Shown piece by piece: positions 25,722 to 35,014 of a DNA stretch of 64,000 bases. Within the stretch, counting starts at the first letter, position 1, and every line of letters begins with the position of its first letter. Both the position numbers and the translations under genes were made by a program. The notes under the pieces were generated by a model that saw nothing but the letters and a program-made list of their open reading frames with translations, had not been told where the DNA came from and did not search any database. The stretch is taken from the NCBI GenBank assembly GCA_942492855.1, contig OW818647.1, positions 3,968,001-4,032,000 on the forward strand, in the 5' to 3' direction. The stretch is from G963677485 sp942492855 (GTDB taxonomy: Bacteria; Armatimonadota; HRBIN16).

Positions 25722-25750
25722 AAGGGTCGGTTGGTAAACAACCGGCCCTT
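25722..25750 (+). terminator. hairpin between NIL gene and methyltransferase gene
   Basis: A 12-bp stem with one G-U wobble (25722-25733 with 25739-25750) around a GTAAA loop, extended by flanking complementary GACTT/AAGTC bases. It lies 30 bases after the NIL stop and 15 before the next ATG. The T-tract is weak, so attenuation or a processing site is also possible. Confidence 0.5.
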
Positions 25751-25765
25751 AAGTCATTAACGCCC

Positions 25766-26935
25766 ATGCACTGCTACCCATTAACCGAAATCCAGGCAGA
25801 ACAGGTCAGCTCCGTTTGTGACATGCTGCTCGATAGCGGAATTGAGCCGTCACGGCGCGCGCTGTGGCTTCGGGGAAAATACGCTCCTGAGCTCTGTCAG
25901 GCGGCCGTAGAGCTTCTGCAAGCCCGTGAGAGGGCCGCTGGCCGTTACCCCTTTGCTGACCGTATGTTTTTCACCAAACACTCCCTTGAACAGGCCACCG
26001 ACCATGCGGTGGCTGCCTATCATGCTTCGCTGTATCCCCGGGATGCCGTGGTACTTGATGCAGGCTGCGGTTCCGGTGTCGATAGTATTGCGTTGGCCTT
26101 ACACGGCTGCAGGGTGGTGAGTGTGGACATAGACCCCGTCCACTGCCTGTATACCAAGCTGAACAGCAGGCTGTACGGTATTGACGACAGATTGACAGTG
26201 GTCCGTGCCGACCTTATGCACTGGCCTGTCGCCCGGTGTCGCTGGCTGTTTGCTGATCCTATGCGTCGAAGCCAGCAAGGGCGGCTGCTGCTCCCTGAGC
26301 AATGGTTGCCTCCGCTGTCTCACTACCTGGACGCTGGATGTGAAAATGGTGTGGTAAAGGCCTCTCCGATGTTGAAGCCCGACCAGGCGCTGCTCAACGG
26401 CCGGCAGATCAGCTATCTGGAGAATGGCGGGGAGTGCAAAGAGGCTGCAATCAGTTGGGGGGCTTGCTCTATGTATCCTGGTCAGACAGTGGCTGTACAC
26501 ATCGGCACTGGATCAGTCATGGTGTCATCACAGCCACGGTGTGTGGATGTGAAACCTGTCGGGCGGTATCTCTATGATCCGTCAGCATCGGTTCTGGCTG
26601 CCGATTTGCTTCCGCAGCTCGCGCATCAGCTTCAGGCCTGGAGGGTGTCGGCGCAATGTGGCTACCTCAGCGGAGACCAGCCTGTAGACAGCCCGTTTGC
26701 CAGATCGTATGAAGTGGTTCATGTCTTTCCTTACCGTAAGTCAACAATAAAAAAATACTTGCAGGATAGAAGCATTGGTCAGGTGATCCTCAAGAAGAGG
26801 GGATTACCTGCCGATTGGGGTGATGAGTGGGTGAAGTCAGATGCTGGTGGCACAAACACCGGTTTGTTGGCCGCATTTCCAGTGAAAGATAGGTTTGATG
26901 TTTGGGTCGCTGAGTTGCTGCATAGACCAGTTTGA
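25766..26935 (+). CDS. class I SAM methyltransferase with THUMP-like C-terminal domain
   Basis: A 389-residue protein. A helical N-terminus (about 1-85, RALWLRGKYAPELCQAAVELL) precedes a Rossmann SAM-binding domain with VVLDAGCGSGVDSIALALHG (about 94-113), VVSVDIDPVHCLYTKLNSRLY and WLFADPMRRS as the DPxR-type motif IV. The C-terminal region (KKRGLPADWGDEWVKSD and neighbours) matches the THUMP-like domain found in a widespread uncharacterised family related to TGS1-type RNA guanosine N2-methyltransferases. RNA is therefore the likely substrate, with the site unknown. The motif IV sequence DPMRRS differs from the canonical DPPR/NPPY, which is worth noting. A short hairpin separates it from the NIL gene. 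Confidence 0.78.
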   Translation: MHCYPLTEIQAEQVSSVCDMLLDSGIEPSRRALWLRGKYAPELCQAAVELLQARERAAGRYPFADRMFFTKHSLEQATDHAVAAYHASLYPRDAVVLDAGCGSGVDSIALALHGCRVVSVDIDPVHCLYTKLNSRLYGIDDRLTVVRADLMHWPVARCRWLFADPMRRSQQGRLLLPEQWLPPLSHYLDAGCENGVVKASPMLKPDQALLNGRQISYLENGGECKEAAISWGACSMYPGQTVAVHIGTGSVMVSSQPRCVDVKPVGRYLYDPSASVLAADLLPQLAHQLQAWRVSAQCGYLSGDQPVDSPFARSYEVVHVFPYRKSTIKKYLQDRSIGQVILKKRGLPADWGDEWVKSDAGGTNTGLLAAFPVKDRFDVWVAELLHRPV

Positions 26936-27027
26936 GTTGCCATCATCCGGCCCATGATCACTGCACATATGGCCGTATTTGTGTGCAGTTTGAAGTCATA
27001 AGAGATAGCTTGCTCACGGTAAGAAAA

Positions 27028-27057
27028 TTGCGGTGGTATAAGTGAATCAGGTATCAT
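27028..27057 (+). promoter_or_regulatory. possible sigma-70-type promoter upstream of nuoA
   Basis: TTGCGG (27028-27033) and TATCAT (27052-27057) with an 18-bp spacer lie 46 bases before the nuoA ATG. The -10 box matches the consensus at five of six bases; the -35 box is weak. The rest of the 167-bp gap shows nothing else I can name. Confidence 0.3.
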
Positions 27058-27102
27058 GATGTAGGCGTAACCGCTACAAATCAAGCAGAGGTTGACGAGC
27101 TT

Positions 27103-27561
27103 ATGCTCAATTCATATATACCCGTGTTGCTCATGCTAGTGCTGTCGCTGTTACTTGCGATTGTGCTTGTTGTGTTCTCTTTTCTCTTTGGCCCCAAACG
27201 AGGCAACAGCCTCAAATCTGAACCCTATGAATGCGGTGTGACGCCAGTAGGATCAGCACGCGAAAGATTTCCTGTACACTTCTTCCTGGTCGCCATGCTG
27301 TTTATCGTATTTGATGTTGAAACAATTTTTCTTTACCCCTGGGCTGTCGTCTACAGAGGCTGGGATAAAGCCGGAATGATTTTTAACCTGGCAGAAATGG
27401 CTGTGTTTGTGGCCATATTGTTTGTGGGCTATTTCTACATACTCAGCCGTGATGTTTTCGACTGGTCTAAAGCCAAAAACAAATATCTGCCTCGCGAAGT
27501 GAAACTCAATGATTCCGCCGTCCCGCATTCCACGGAACAGGAGGTGAGTGACGTTGACTAG
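27103..27561 (+). CDS. nuoA: NADH-quinone oxidoreductase subunit A
   Basis: A small membrane subunit of respiratory complex I; 152 residues with three transmembrane helices. The conserved second-loop motif is present as KSEPYECGVTPVGSARERF, with the essential YECG segment. The FFLVAMLFIVFDVETIFLYPWAV helix follows, including the conserved acidic pair, then a third helix. It begins the nuo operon. Immediately downstream, where nuoB normally lies, nuoC begins inside the last codons of nuoA, so nuoB is absent from this position. The C-terminal tail (about 35 residues, EQEVSDVD end) is longer than in E. coli NuoA. Confidence 0.95.
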   Translation: MLNSYIPVLLMLVLSLLLAIVLVVFSFLFGPKRGNSLKSEPYECGVTPVGSARERFPVHFFLVAMLFIVFDVETIFLYPWAVVYRGWDKAGMIFNLAEMAVFVAILFVGYFYILSRDVFDWSKAKNKYLPREVKLNDSAVPHSTEQEVSDVD

Positions 27562-28147
27562 CCCAACCCAAACAACCAGCGAATTTCGCCTCTCTCTAGT
27601 CGGTGCTCTTGAGAAGCGGTTTGGTGAAGCAATACTGCGAACCTACCAGTTTCGAGGTGACCAGTGGGTGGTCATATCTACGACCGCTCTCCCCGATATC
27701 TTGACCTACCTGCGTGATACCCATGAGTTTCAAATGAACTTTCTATCGGATATCGCAGGCGTTGATATGCTCGGTAGAAGCAACCCGCGTTTTGAGATCA
27801 TCTACAACCTGTACAGCATGGTGAACTTCCAACGAGTATTTGTGAAGGTAGCCGTTGATGAAGGCCAGGCCGTTCCTACTGCAACTGCCATATTCCCCGG
27901 AGCCAACTTCCCAGAGCGTGAGATTTATGATATGTTCGGGGTTGAGTTTACCGGCCACCCAGACCTTGCACGCATACTGATGCCAGATGACTGGGTTGGC
28001 TATCCTCTTCGCAAAGATTTCCCGCTGGGCGGTGAAGAAGTCGAGTTTGCTCGGGACACGCACGGTCCTTCAATAGCTGAAGAGCAACAGCCGTATCCCG
28101 GTAGCTCCTTTTTTGGCATTACCGGCTCATCGGAGCGTGAAAAGTAA
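27554..28147 (+). CDS. nuoC: NADH-quinone oxidoreductase subunit C
   Basis: The 30-kDa subunit of the peripheral arm; 197 residues from the TTG at 27554. The start is decided by a perfect GGAGGTGA at 27540-27547, nine bases before TTG; the GTG at 27548 is too close to that site. The signature of the family is present: ATAIFPGANFPEREIYDMFG, then EFTGHPDLARILMPDDWVGYPLRKDFPLGG. It is a separate gene and not fused to nuoD as in E. coli. It overlaps nuoA at its 5' end, and its TAA shares one base with the nuoD ATG. The subunit helps dock the quinone module. Confidence 0.95.
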   Translation: MTSPTQTTSEFRLSLVGALEKRFGEAILRTYQFRGDQWVVISTTALPDILTYLRDTHEFQMNFLSDIAGVDMLGRSNPRFEIIYNLYSMVNFQRVFVKVAVDEGQAVPTATAIFPGANFPEREIYDMFGVEFTGHPDLARILMPDDWVGYPLRKDFPLGGEEVEFARDTHGPSIAEEQQPYPGSSFFGITGSSEREK

Positions 28148-29394
28148 TGGCAGATGAGATGATTAACAACAACCAGCAGCCTATTGTCAACCTGACCGGC
28201 GACTTAAGCAGCATGTTTGAGCACGCTGATGACGGCTCAATGATCATCAACATGGGGCCGCAGCATCCGTCTACCCACGGTGTTTTGCGCATCGTGCTCG
28301 AGCTCGAAGGCGAAGTGATCAGCAAAGCCCGTCCGATCATCGGTTATCTGCACACAGGCATTGAGAAGAGTTGCGAATATCAGCCGTATAAGTCCGTCAT
28401 TCCGCTCGTGGAGCGCATGGACTACCTGAGTGCCTTCAATAACTCACTGGCTTATGTTTTGGCTGTTGAAAAGCTGATGGATGTCAAAATCCCAGAGCGA
28501 GCCGCCTGGTTGCGTATGATCTTCAGCGAGCTGCAGCGGACGGCCAGCCACTTGGTTTGGCTGGGCACGCACTGCCTTGACCTTGGTGCCATGACCATAT
28601 TCTTCTGGTGTTTCGCCCAGCGCGAGATTGTCCTCAGTCTTTTTGAGGAGCTCTCTGGTGTCAGATTGTTCCCCGCATGGCAGCAGGTAGGCGGCTTTCG
28701 GCAGGATGTGCCCGCCGGTCTGCTAGAAAAAGTGCGCGCGTTCGTTGCTCAGTTTCCAAAAGAGCTTGATGACTACGAGGGCATTCTGACCAAGAACCCC
28801 ATCATCATGGAGCGCATGCAGGGCGTTGGCAGCATTGACGCCAACACACTGATCAGCCTGGGTATCAATGGCCCGATGTTAAGGGGCAGCGGTGTCGCTC
28901 ACGATGTTCGTAAGGCGAACCCGTATCTCTTGTATGACCAGGTGGCATTTGATATACCGACAGGATCGCATGGCGATGTTTATGACCGGTATTTAGTGCG
29001 TGTCATGGAGATGAGGCAGTCAATGCACATCATCAACCAGTGCCTGGATGTGATTCCCGAGGGGCCAGTCTCCATCGATGACCGCAAAATTATACCGCCA
29101 CCACGCCCAGAACTCGACACCAGTATGGAGAGTGTCATCCATCACTTCAAGTTGTGGACAGAGGGCTATCGACCGCCTGTGGGCGAAGCCTATGTGCCCG
29201 TTGAAGGTCCAAAGGGTGAGATCGGATATTATGTGGTGAGCGATGGATCATCAAGGCCGTGGCGTGTCAAGACCCGTCCACCGAGTTTTATGAACCTGCA
29301 ATCACTGGCACCGATGTTGCGTGGTCACCTTGTGGCTGATGCCGTGGCGATAATCGGAAGTATCGACATCGTCCTTGGCGAGATCGATAGATAG
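28147..29394 (+). CDS. nuoD: NADH-quinone oxidoreductase subunit D
   Basis: The 49-kDa subunit of complex I, 415 residues, forming the quinone cavity together with NuoB. An N-terminal extension of about 35 residues precedes the typical MINMGPQHPSTHGVLRI-type start of the core (seen as INMGPQHPSTHGVLRI). Further motifs are GYLHTGIEKSCEYQPYKSVIP, RMDYLSAFNNSLAY, ASHLVWLGTHCLDLGAMT and the C-terminal PSFMNLQSLAPMLRGHLVADAVAIIGSIDIVLGEIDR. The His of the HPSTHG loop and the quinone-site Tyr region are intact. The ATG overlaps the nuoC stop by one base. The NuoB partner is not encoded in this window. Confidence 0.96.
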   Translation: MADEMINNNQQPIVNLTGDLSSMFEHADDGSMIINMGPQHPSTHGVLRIVLELEGEVISKARPIIGYLHTGIEKSCEYQPYKSVIPLVERMDYLSAFNNSLAYVLAVEKLMDVKIPERAAWLRMIFSELQRTASHLVWLGTHCLDLGAMTIFFWCFAQREIVLSLFEELSGVRLFPAWQQVGGFRQDVPAGLLEKVRAFVAQFPKELDDYEGILTKNPIIMERMQGVGSIDANTLISLGINGPMLRGSGVAHDVRKANPYLLYDQVAFDIPTGSHGDVYDRYLVRVMEMRQSMHIINQCLDVIPEGPVSIDDRKIIPPPRPELDTSMESVIHHFKLWTEGYRPPVGEAYVPVEGPKGEIGYYVVSDGSSRPWRVKTRPPSFMNLQSLAPMLRGHLVADAVAIIGSIDIVLGEIDR

Positions 29395-29414
29395 AAAGGA
29401 GCCACAACACACCG

Positions 29415-30020
29415 ATGAATATACAGTTTAACCCGCCTACTGATGGGGATAACAATATAGAACTGCGTTTTTCGGAGCTTGCTGTGAAGCAGCTTCAGAA
29501 GCTGGAGAAGCACTATCCTACACGTAAGTCGTTGATCATTCCTGCACTTTGGATCGCTCAGCGGGAATATGGCGGTTGCTTGACGGAGCAGGCCATTCGT
29601 GAGGTGGCCTACCGTGTCGGCGTGCCCGAAACGGAAGTGGACGGCGTGGCCAGTTTCTACACGATGTTTAACAATAAGCCCGTCGGACGGATACTCATTG
29701 AAGTCTGCACCAACCTCACATGTTCACTCTGCGGAGGTCTTGAGGTTCTAGCGCACGTTGAACAGCGGCTCGGGATCAAAGCTGGCGAGACCACACCTGA
29801 TGGCACTTATACATTAATGGCGGTTGAGTGCGTGAATGACTGCGGTCATGCTCCGGTGATTCAAGTGGGTAACAAGTATTTAGGGGATATGACTCCTGAA
29901 AAGATCGATGTGATGTTGGATATGGTGGCTGCCAGTGATGACCAATCGGTGGTCACCATGGCAGACTCAGTCGTGGCTTGTTTACTGACTGAGAGAGACC
30001 AACAGGAGATCGGAGCTTAG
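29415..30020 (+). CDS. nuoE: NADH-quinone oxidoreductase subunit E
   Basis: The 24-kDa subunit of the NADH dehydrogenase module, 201 residues, a thioredoxin-like [2Fe-2S] protein (cluster N1a). The four ligands are visible as CTNLTC (C-x4-C) near residue 97 and CVNDC (C-x3-C) near residue 139. The helical N-terminus has RKSLIIPALWIAQREYGGCL, and the DGVASFYTMFNNKPVG strand follows. A C-terminal extension of about 30 residues beyond the fold has no recognised motif. AAGGAG lies upstream at a rather long 14-base spacing. The gene sits in normal order before nuoF. Confidence 0.95.
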   Translation: MNIQFNPPTDGDNNIELRFSELAVKQLQKLEKHYPTRKSLIIPALWIAQREYGGCLTEQAIREVAYRVGVPETEVDGVASFYTMFNNKPVGRILIEVCTNLTCSLCGGLEVLAHVEQRLGIKAGETTPDGTYTLMAVECVNDCGHAPVIQVGNKYLGDMTPEKIDVMLDMVAASDDQSVVTMADSVVACLLTERDQQEIGA

Positions 30021-30021
30021 T

Positions 30022-31305
30022 ATGGCAGAAATTCATGTACTGAGTTGTTACCATGAGGCTCCGGGTATTGAAAAGATCGATCAATATTCGTCTCAAGGCG
30101 GATATAAAGCCCTGCCGAAAGTGCTGAGCATGGAACGTCAGGCTGTGATTGACGAGGTGAAGGCTTCGGGACTGCGTGGACGTGGTGGTGCCGGATTTCC
30201 CACATGGATCAAATGGAACGGCATTCCGAAAAACACAGACCAACCTCACTATATTCTGGCAAACGGAGACGAAGGCGAACCTGGTACCTTCAAAGACCGT
30301 GAGCTGATGATCCGCAACCCTCACCAGTTGGTTGAGGGGATGATCATCGCTGGGTATGCCACCTTAAGTGCATCTGGGTATGTCTACATCCGCGGCGAAT
30401 ATACCGAACCGGCGTTAGCTGTTCGGAAGGCGATTGACGAAGCATATGCTGCGGGATATCTTGGTTCGAACATTCTGGGCTCAGGGTTCAGTTTTGACCT
30501 ATACGTTCATATGGGTGCTGGCTCTTACGAATGCGGTGAAGAGAGCGCGTTAATGAGTTCACTCATGGGCGAGCGAGGTGAACCGCGGTTGAAATTCCCG
30601 CACGCGCCTCTGCCCACCATCAGCGGTGCTTGGAACTGCCCTACGGTGATCAACAATGTGGAGACCTATATGGCTGTCCCACCGATCATTGCTCAGGGCG
30701 GTGCCTGGTATGCCAGTATGGGCACCGAGAAGAGCTGCGGAACCAAGATGATGAGTGTTTCCGGCCATGTCAACAAGCCGGGGAACTACGAAATCGAGCT
30801 TGGCACTCCCATCTCTGAGCTGCTAGAGCTTGCCGGTGGAGTGAAGGGAACTCTGAAAGCCATCATACCCGGAGGGTCATCGGTGCCGATCCTGCCCTTG
30901 GCGAAATGCGAGTTCACTGTCGATTATGAAGGCATTCAGGCAGTGGGATCTATGCTGGGATCTGGTGCCTGTATGGTACTGAACGACACCGTCTGCATCG
31001 TGCGGTTTATGCAGCGCACGGCGTCATTCTATGCACACGAATCCTGCGGTAAATGCACCCCTTGTCGCGAAGGTACGAAGTGGATGTCCAGTATTTTGGA
31101 TCGCATCGTGGCGGGCAACGGCAACGAGGATGACATTCAGACGCTGCTAGATATCTGCGATCAGATAGATGGCCGTTCGTATTGTGCTCTTGGCGACGCG
31201 GCTGCCTGGCCTATCCGGGCAGGTATACTGAATTTTCGTGAAGAGTTTGAGTATTTCATTAAAAACGGGCGTTCCATGGTAGAGAACGCATGCAACAGGG
31301 CATAA
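30022..31305 (+). CDS. nuoF: NADH-quinone oxidoreductase subunit F
   Basis: The 51-kDa flavoprotein that oxidises NADH, 427 residues. The NADH/FMN region begins with SGLRGRGGAGFPTWIKWNG. ANGDEGEPGTFKDRELM and GSYECGEESALMSSLMGERG complete the FMN site. The N3 [4Fe-4S] ligands are in ESCGKCTPCREGTKWM (three Cys), with the fourth in RSYCALGDAAAWP. Length and motif order match the family. Cytosolic; works with NuoE and NuoG. The start ATG at 30022 is one base after the nuoE stop, with GGAG upstream. Confidence 0.97.
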   Translation: MAEIHVLSCYHEAPGIEKIDQYSSQGGYKALPKVLSMERQAVIDEVKASGLRGRGGAGFPTWIKWNGIPKNTDQPHYILANGDEGEPGTFKDRELMIRNPHQLVEGMIIAGYATLSASGYVYIRGEYTEPALAVRKAIDEAYAAGYLGSNILGSGFSFDLYVHMGAGSYECGEESALMSSLMGERGEPRLKFPHAPLPTISGAWNCPTVINNVETYMAVPPIIAQGGAWYASMGTEKSCGTKMMSVSGHVNKPGNYEIELGTPISELLELAGGVKGTLKAIIPGGSSVPILPLAKCEFTVDYEGIQAVGSMLGSGACMVLNDTVCIVRFMQRTASFYAHESCGKCTPCREGTKWMSSILDRIVAGNGNEDDIQTLLDICDQIDGRSYCALGDAAAWPIRAGILNFREEFEYFIKNGRSMVENACNRA

Positions 31306-31329
31306 GCCCCAACCACCCGAGGTAAACTC

Positions 31330-33429
31330 ATGGCCGAAGTGCCTTTAGTAAATATAGAGATCAACGGGATTGCGATGCAAGTGCCCAAAGGTGAGATGAT
31401 TATTGAATCCGCCCGAAGGCTTGGTATCGAGATTCCTTATTTTTGTTATCACAAGCTGCTGGGCAGCGAACAAGCGGCGAACTGCCGTATGTGTTTGGTC
31501 GAAATTGGATCAAAGCAAGCTGACGGCAGCGTGCGCATGATGCCCAAACCGCAAACGAGCTGCACGATGGCCGCTGCGGAAGGCATGGTTGTGTTGACCG
31601 ACACCGAGAAGGTGGAAGTTGCCCGTCGTGGTGTGATCGAGTTCTTACTGATCAACCATCCGCTTGACTGTCCGGTTTGTGACCGCGGCGGTGAATGCCC
31701 GCTGCAGAATAACACCCTTCATTTTGGAACCGAACGCAGCCGGTATGTGGAAGAGAAGCGCCATCTTTCCAAGGCCATGCCGATCAGCGACTATGTGACA
31801 CTCGACCGCGAGCGATGTATTCATTGCGCCCGGTGCACGCGCTTTACCGATGAGATTTCGGGCGACGCCCAACTGGGTTTCATGAAACGGGGCAGTCATA
31901 AGTTCGTCACCACGATGCGCGATACCACCTTTACTTCACGCTTCAGCGGCAACGTCGTTGAGCTTTGTCCTGTGGGTGCTTTAACAAGCCGTGTCTCACG
32001 GTTCCGGGCACGGCCATGGGATATGCAGTCACAGAAGAGCGTGTGCATGAAGTGCAGCAACGGCTGTAACATCTGGCTGGATTACCGCCCTGGCCGCCTG
32101 ATGCGTGTTCTTGGCCGTGAGAACGTGCAGGTGAATGAAGAGTGGACATGCGATAAAGGTAAGTTTGGCTACGAGGACCTGATGCACGAACACCGCTTGA
32201 AGAACCCACTGATCCGCGAGAATGGTAAGTTCGTGGAAGTCAGTTGGACTAAGGCCTATGAGACGATCGCTAAGGGGCTAATATCCACCATCGTATCCGA
32301 TTCGGTCCAAGCGGTTGGTGTGATCGCCGGTTCGGGTATCACCAATGAAGGCGCGTACATTCTGCAGAAGTTCGCCAGGGATGTGGTGGGCACACCCAAC
32401 GTTGACTCCAAAATGACCCCAGGGAAATTCACTTACGCAGGCAAGCCTGGTAGTCAAGATGCTTCGGTGTGGATGGATATAACCATCGAAGAGATCGAAC
32501 AGGCCAAAAAGATAGTAGTGATTGGCAGTGAGTTGATTGACGAACAGCCTATCGTGTTCCTTAGGGTTCGGAAAGCCGCGACGAAGTTCGGTGCAAGTGT
32601 AGTGTTCATTAATGAACAGCGCACGGAAAGCAGCCAGCGAATACATGGATGCGATGAGGTTACCACAGGTGAGGGTGGTATACCCGAACTGCTGACAGCT
32701 CTGAAGTCACAGTTTACCGCCGCCGATGGAGCACCTGAGGTCGCTAAGCTCGCTGAGATGTTACAGAGCGAGAGCACCCTCATATTTTGCGGCTCGAAGG
32801 TAGTCAATAGTGCTGCTTATCCTGAGTTGGCTGAGGCGGTAAAGACCATCGCTGATAGCTGTAGTGCGAAAGTCGGCATGATGGTGCCGGAGGCCAACAG
32901 CTATGCGATGGGGCTTCTGGGCGTCACGCCCGGCGAGGGTGCCATGGGCACAGAGCAGATGCTGCAAGCGGCGGCGGCTGGCAAGCTGAAAGCACTCATC
33001 GTAGATAGCTGCGATCTGTTGAACCGCTACTCAGATAAGACACTGGTGGACGCCGCACTGAGTCAGATACAGATGTTGGTTGTCAGAGATACGCAACTGA
33101 CCGAGACCGCCGAATATGCCGATGTGGTGCTGCCCGCCGCTCCGCTGCCCGAGCTTGAGGGTACCGTCACGAACATCGAGGGGCGTGTGCAACAGATTCG
33201 CAAGGCTTACGAGGCGATCGGATTTGACACCCGGACGGCGATGCAGTGCTACTCAGAGTTGGCAGTATACCTTGGCAAATCACTGGCAGTCTTTAATGCC
33301 TCGGATGTATTGGACGAGATTGCCAGTGTCATTCCTGAATTCGCGGGGATGAACTCAAAGTCAATAGCTGGCGTTGGTCAACTACTTCATAAATCTAGTG
33401 GTGACAGGGTGGCAATAGATGAGAATTGA
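31330..33429 (+). CDS. nuoG: NADH-quinone oxidoreductase subunit G
   Basis: The 75-kDa iron-sulphur subunit, 699 residues. The N-terminal [2Fe-2S] ferredoxin domain (about 1-90) has IPYFCYHKLLGSEQAANCRM. The His-Cys N5 motif is at HPLDCPVCDRGGECPLQN, and the N4 motif at CIHCARCTRFTDEISGDAQL. CMKCSNGCNIWLDYRPG plus EEWTCDKGKFGYEDLMHEHR provides the four cysteines of the extra N7 cluster, seen in E. coli, Thermus and some other bacteria. The rest (220-699) is a molybdopterin-oxidoreductase-like domain without bound cofactor in this family, ending in a divergent tail. It is transcribed between nuoF and nuoH. Confidence 0.95.
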   Translation: MAEVPLVNIEINGIAMQVPKGEMIIESARRLGIEIPYFCYHKLLGSEQAANCRMCLVEIGSKQADGSVRMMPKPQTSCTMAAAEGMVVLTDTEKVEVARRGVIEFLLINHPLDCPVCDRGGECPLQNNTLHFGTERSRYVEEKRHLSKAMPISDYVTLDRERCIHCARCTRFTDEISGDAQLGFMKRGSHKFVTTMRDTTFTSRFSGNVVELCPVGALTSRVSRFRARPWDMQSQKSVCMKCSNGCNIWLDYRPGRLMRVLGRENVQVNEEWTCDKGKFGYEDLMHEHRLKNPLIRENGKFVEVSWTKAYETIAKGLISTIVSDSVQAVGVIAGSGITNEGAYILQKFARDVVGTPNVDSKMTPGKFTYAGKPGSQDASVWMDITIEEIEQAKKIVVIGSELIDEQPIVFLRVRKAATKFGASVVFINEQRTESSQRIHGCDEVTTGEGGIPELLTALKSQFTAADGAPEVAKLAEMLQSESTLIFCGSKVVNSAAYPELAEAVKTIADSCSAKVGMMVPEANSYAMGLLGVTPGEGAMGTEQMLQAAAAGKLKALIVDSCDLLNRYSDKTLVDAALSQIQMLVVRDTQLTETAEYADVVLPAAPLPELEGTVTNIEGRVQQIRKAYEAIGFDTRTAMQCYSELAVYLGKSLAVFNASDVLDEIASVIPEFAGMNSKSIAGVGQLLHKSSGDRVAIDEN

Positions 33430-33468
33430 GATCACCTTTCACATGAATAAACTGAGGTCATCCGATTA

Positions 33469-34506
33469 ATGGACCAGATGCTTAGCAATCCATGGATCGT
33501 GATTCCACTGCGGATACTGATCGTCTTCGCCTTCGTGCTGGGTTTTGTGCCGTTTCTAGTATGGATTGAGCGGCGCGTGCTCGCTCTATTCCAACTACGT
33601 AAGGGGCCGAACAGAGTTGGTGTGGCTGGTTCCATGCAGTCATTCGCTGATGGCATCAAGCTGTTCTTTAAGGAAGACATCATCCCATCCAAGGTAGACT
33701 ATTTGATCTACTATCTGGCACCGATCCTGTTCTTGACCACCTCTTTAGCCGCTACGGCGGTGGTTCCGTGGGGTTACGATAAGCGGCTGAGCCCGATCGC
33801 CTCTGACATAGCCGGTGCAGACATCAATATTGGCATACTGTTTTTGCTGGGTATGGCCTCGCTGACCACATACGGAGTGATTTTCGCAGGCTGGGCATCC
33901 AACAACAAGTACTCGCTGCTGGGTGGCCTCCGCGGTTCGGCACAGTCGATCTCGTATGAGCTGTCTATGGGGTTGACCATTGTGGCTGTGGTGTTGATGA
34001 GCGGATCGCTCTCGCTGCGCACTATCGTGGAGAACCAGGGTGGCTCGATGCTGAACTGGCACTTCCTTCAGTTCTTCCCGTTTGGGTTGATCGCCATGGG
34101 CATCTACCTTATCTCGATGCTGGCTGAGACCAACCGGGCACCGTTCGACCTTCCAGAGGCCGAGACGGAGTTGATCGGTGGTTACCACACCGAATACACC
34201 TCAATGAAGTTCGCCATGTATTTCATGGGTGAGTATGCCAACATGATCGTCATCTCATCGATCATGGTATGCCTGTTCTTTGGTGGCTGGTATCCACCGA
34301 TACCGGCCCTGGCGTTCATCCCTGGTCCGATCTGGTTTACCGCCAAGCTATTTGCTTTCCTCTACCTGTTCATCTGGGTGCGTGCCACCTTACCACGGCT
34401 TCGGTTTGACATGCTGATGCGTTTCGGCTGGATCCGGCTATTGCCATTAGCCTTGGTGAACCTCTTCCTGGTGGCATTATACTTACTGAACACAGGGGGT
34501 AAATAA
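33469..34506 (+). CDS. nuoH: NADH-quinone oxidoreductase subunit H
   Basis: The membrane subunit joining peripheral and membrane arms, 345 residues with eight or nine transmembrane helices. Signature motifs are WIERRVLALFQLRKGPNRVG, FADGIKLFFKEDIIPSKVDY, LLGGLRGSAQSISYELSMGL and ETNRAPFDLPEAETELIGGYHTEY; the last carries the conserved acidic residues of the quinone tunnel. All appear intact. nuoJ starts two bases after its stop, where nuoI is normally placed, so nuoI is missing from the operon. GAGGT lies about eleven bases before the ATG. Confidence 0.96.
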   Translation: MDQMLSNPWIVIPLRILIVFAFVLGFVPFLVWIERRVLALFQLRKGPNRVGVAGSMQSFADGIKLFFKEDIIPSKVDYLIYYLAPILFLTTSLAATAVVPWGYDKRLSPIASDIAGADINIGILFLLGMASLTTYGVIFAGWASNNKYSLLGGLRGSAQSISYELSMGLTIVAVVLMSGSLSLRTIVENQGGSMLNWHFLQFFPFGLIAMGIYLISMLAETNRAPFDLPEAETELIGGYHTEYTSMKFAMYFMGEYANMIVISSIMVCLFFGGWYPPIPALAFIPGPIWFTAKLFAFLYLFIWVRATLPRLRFDMLMRFGWIRLLPLALVNLFLVALYLLNTGGK

Positions 34507-34507
34507 C

Positions 34508-35014
34508 ATGCAGATAGTGCTCTTCTCACTGATGGCCTTGGTGATAGTCGCGGGCTGCATCGGGGTGGTGGCTACCAAGAACCCGGTACGGGCCGCCCTT
34601 ATGCTGGTGTCGAACTTCTTCGCACTGGCAGTTCTGTATGTCATGCTGTATGCCCAGTTTGTGGCTGCTGCACAGGTGATAGTTTACGCCGGAGCCATCA
34701 TGGTTCTGTTTGTGTTCACTATCATGCTGTTAAACTTGTCAAGCGACACCCCGCTAAGCTCGCCCAGCAGTTTGCGCACACCATTCGTGGTGGGGCTTGG
34801 CTCGATGATGTTCGTGGTGATCACTTTAGGTGTGTACAGGTATTTCAACAATGCCGCTTCGGTCAGCCAGGAAATTACGGATAATGTGGGCACTGTCGAG
34901 ACGGTAGGTAAATACCTCTTCACGAAATGGGTGTATCCATTTGAACTCACCTCCATATTGCTATTGGTGGCTGTGATAGGTGCCGTAGTAATGGCTAAAA
35001 GGAGGATTGACTAG
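34508..35014 (+). CDS. nuoJ: NADH-quinone oxidoreductase subunit J
   Basis: A five-helix membrane subunit of complex I, 168 residues. The family pattern is clear: VVATKNPVRAALMLVSNFFALAVLYVML, then AQFVAAAQVIVYAGAIMVLFVFTIMLLN with the key third helix (the pi-bulge region in characterised complexes). The end, VAVIGAVVMAKRR, is typical. It starts directly after nuoH, without nuoI between, and its stop overlaps the GTG of nuoK by one base. Confidence 0.95.
   Translation: MQIVLFSLMALVIVAGCIGVVATKNPVRAALMLVSNFFALAVLYVMLYAQFVAAAQVIVYAGAIMVLFVFTIMLLNLSSDTPLSSPSSLRTPFVVGLGSMMFVVITLGVYRYFNNAASVSQEITDNVGTVETVGKYLFTKWVYPFELTSILLLVAVIGAVVMAKRRID

Noticed and set aside
26779..27084. An open frame on the minus strand upstream of nuoA
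   Set aside because: It overlaps the end of the methyltransferase gene and the nuo promoter region, with no family pattern.
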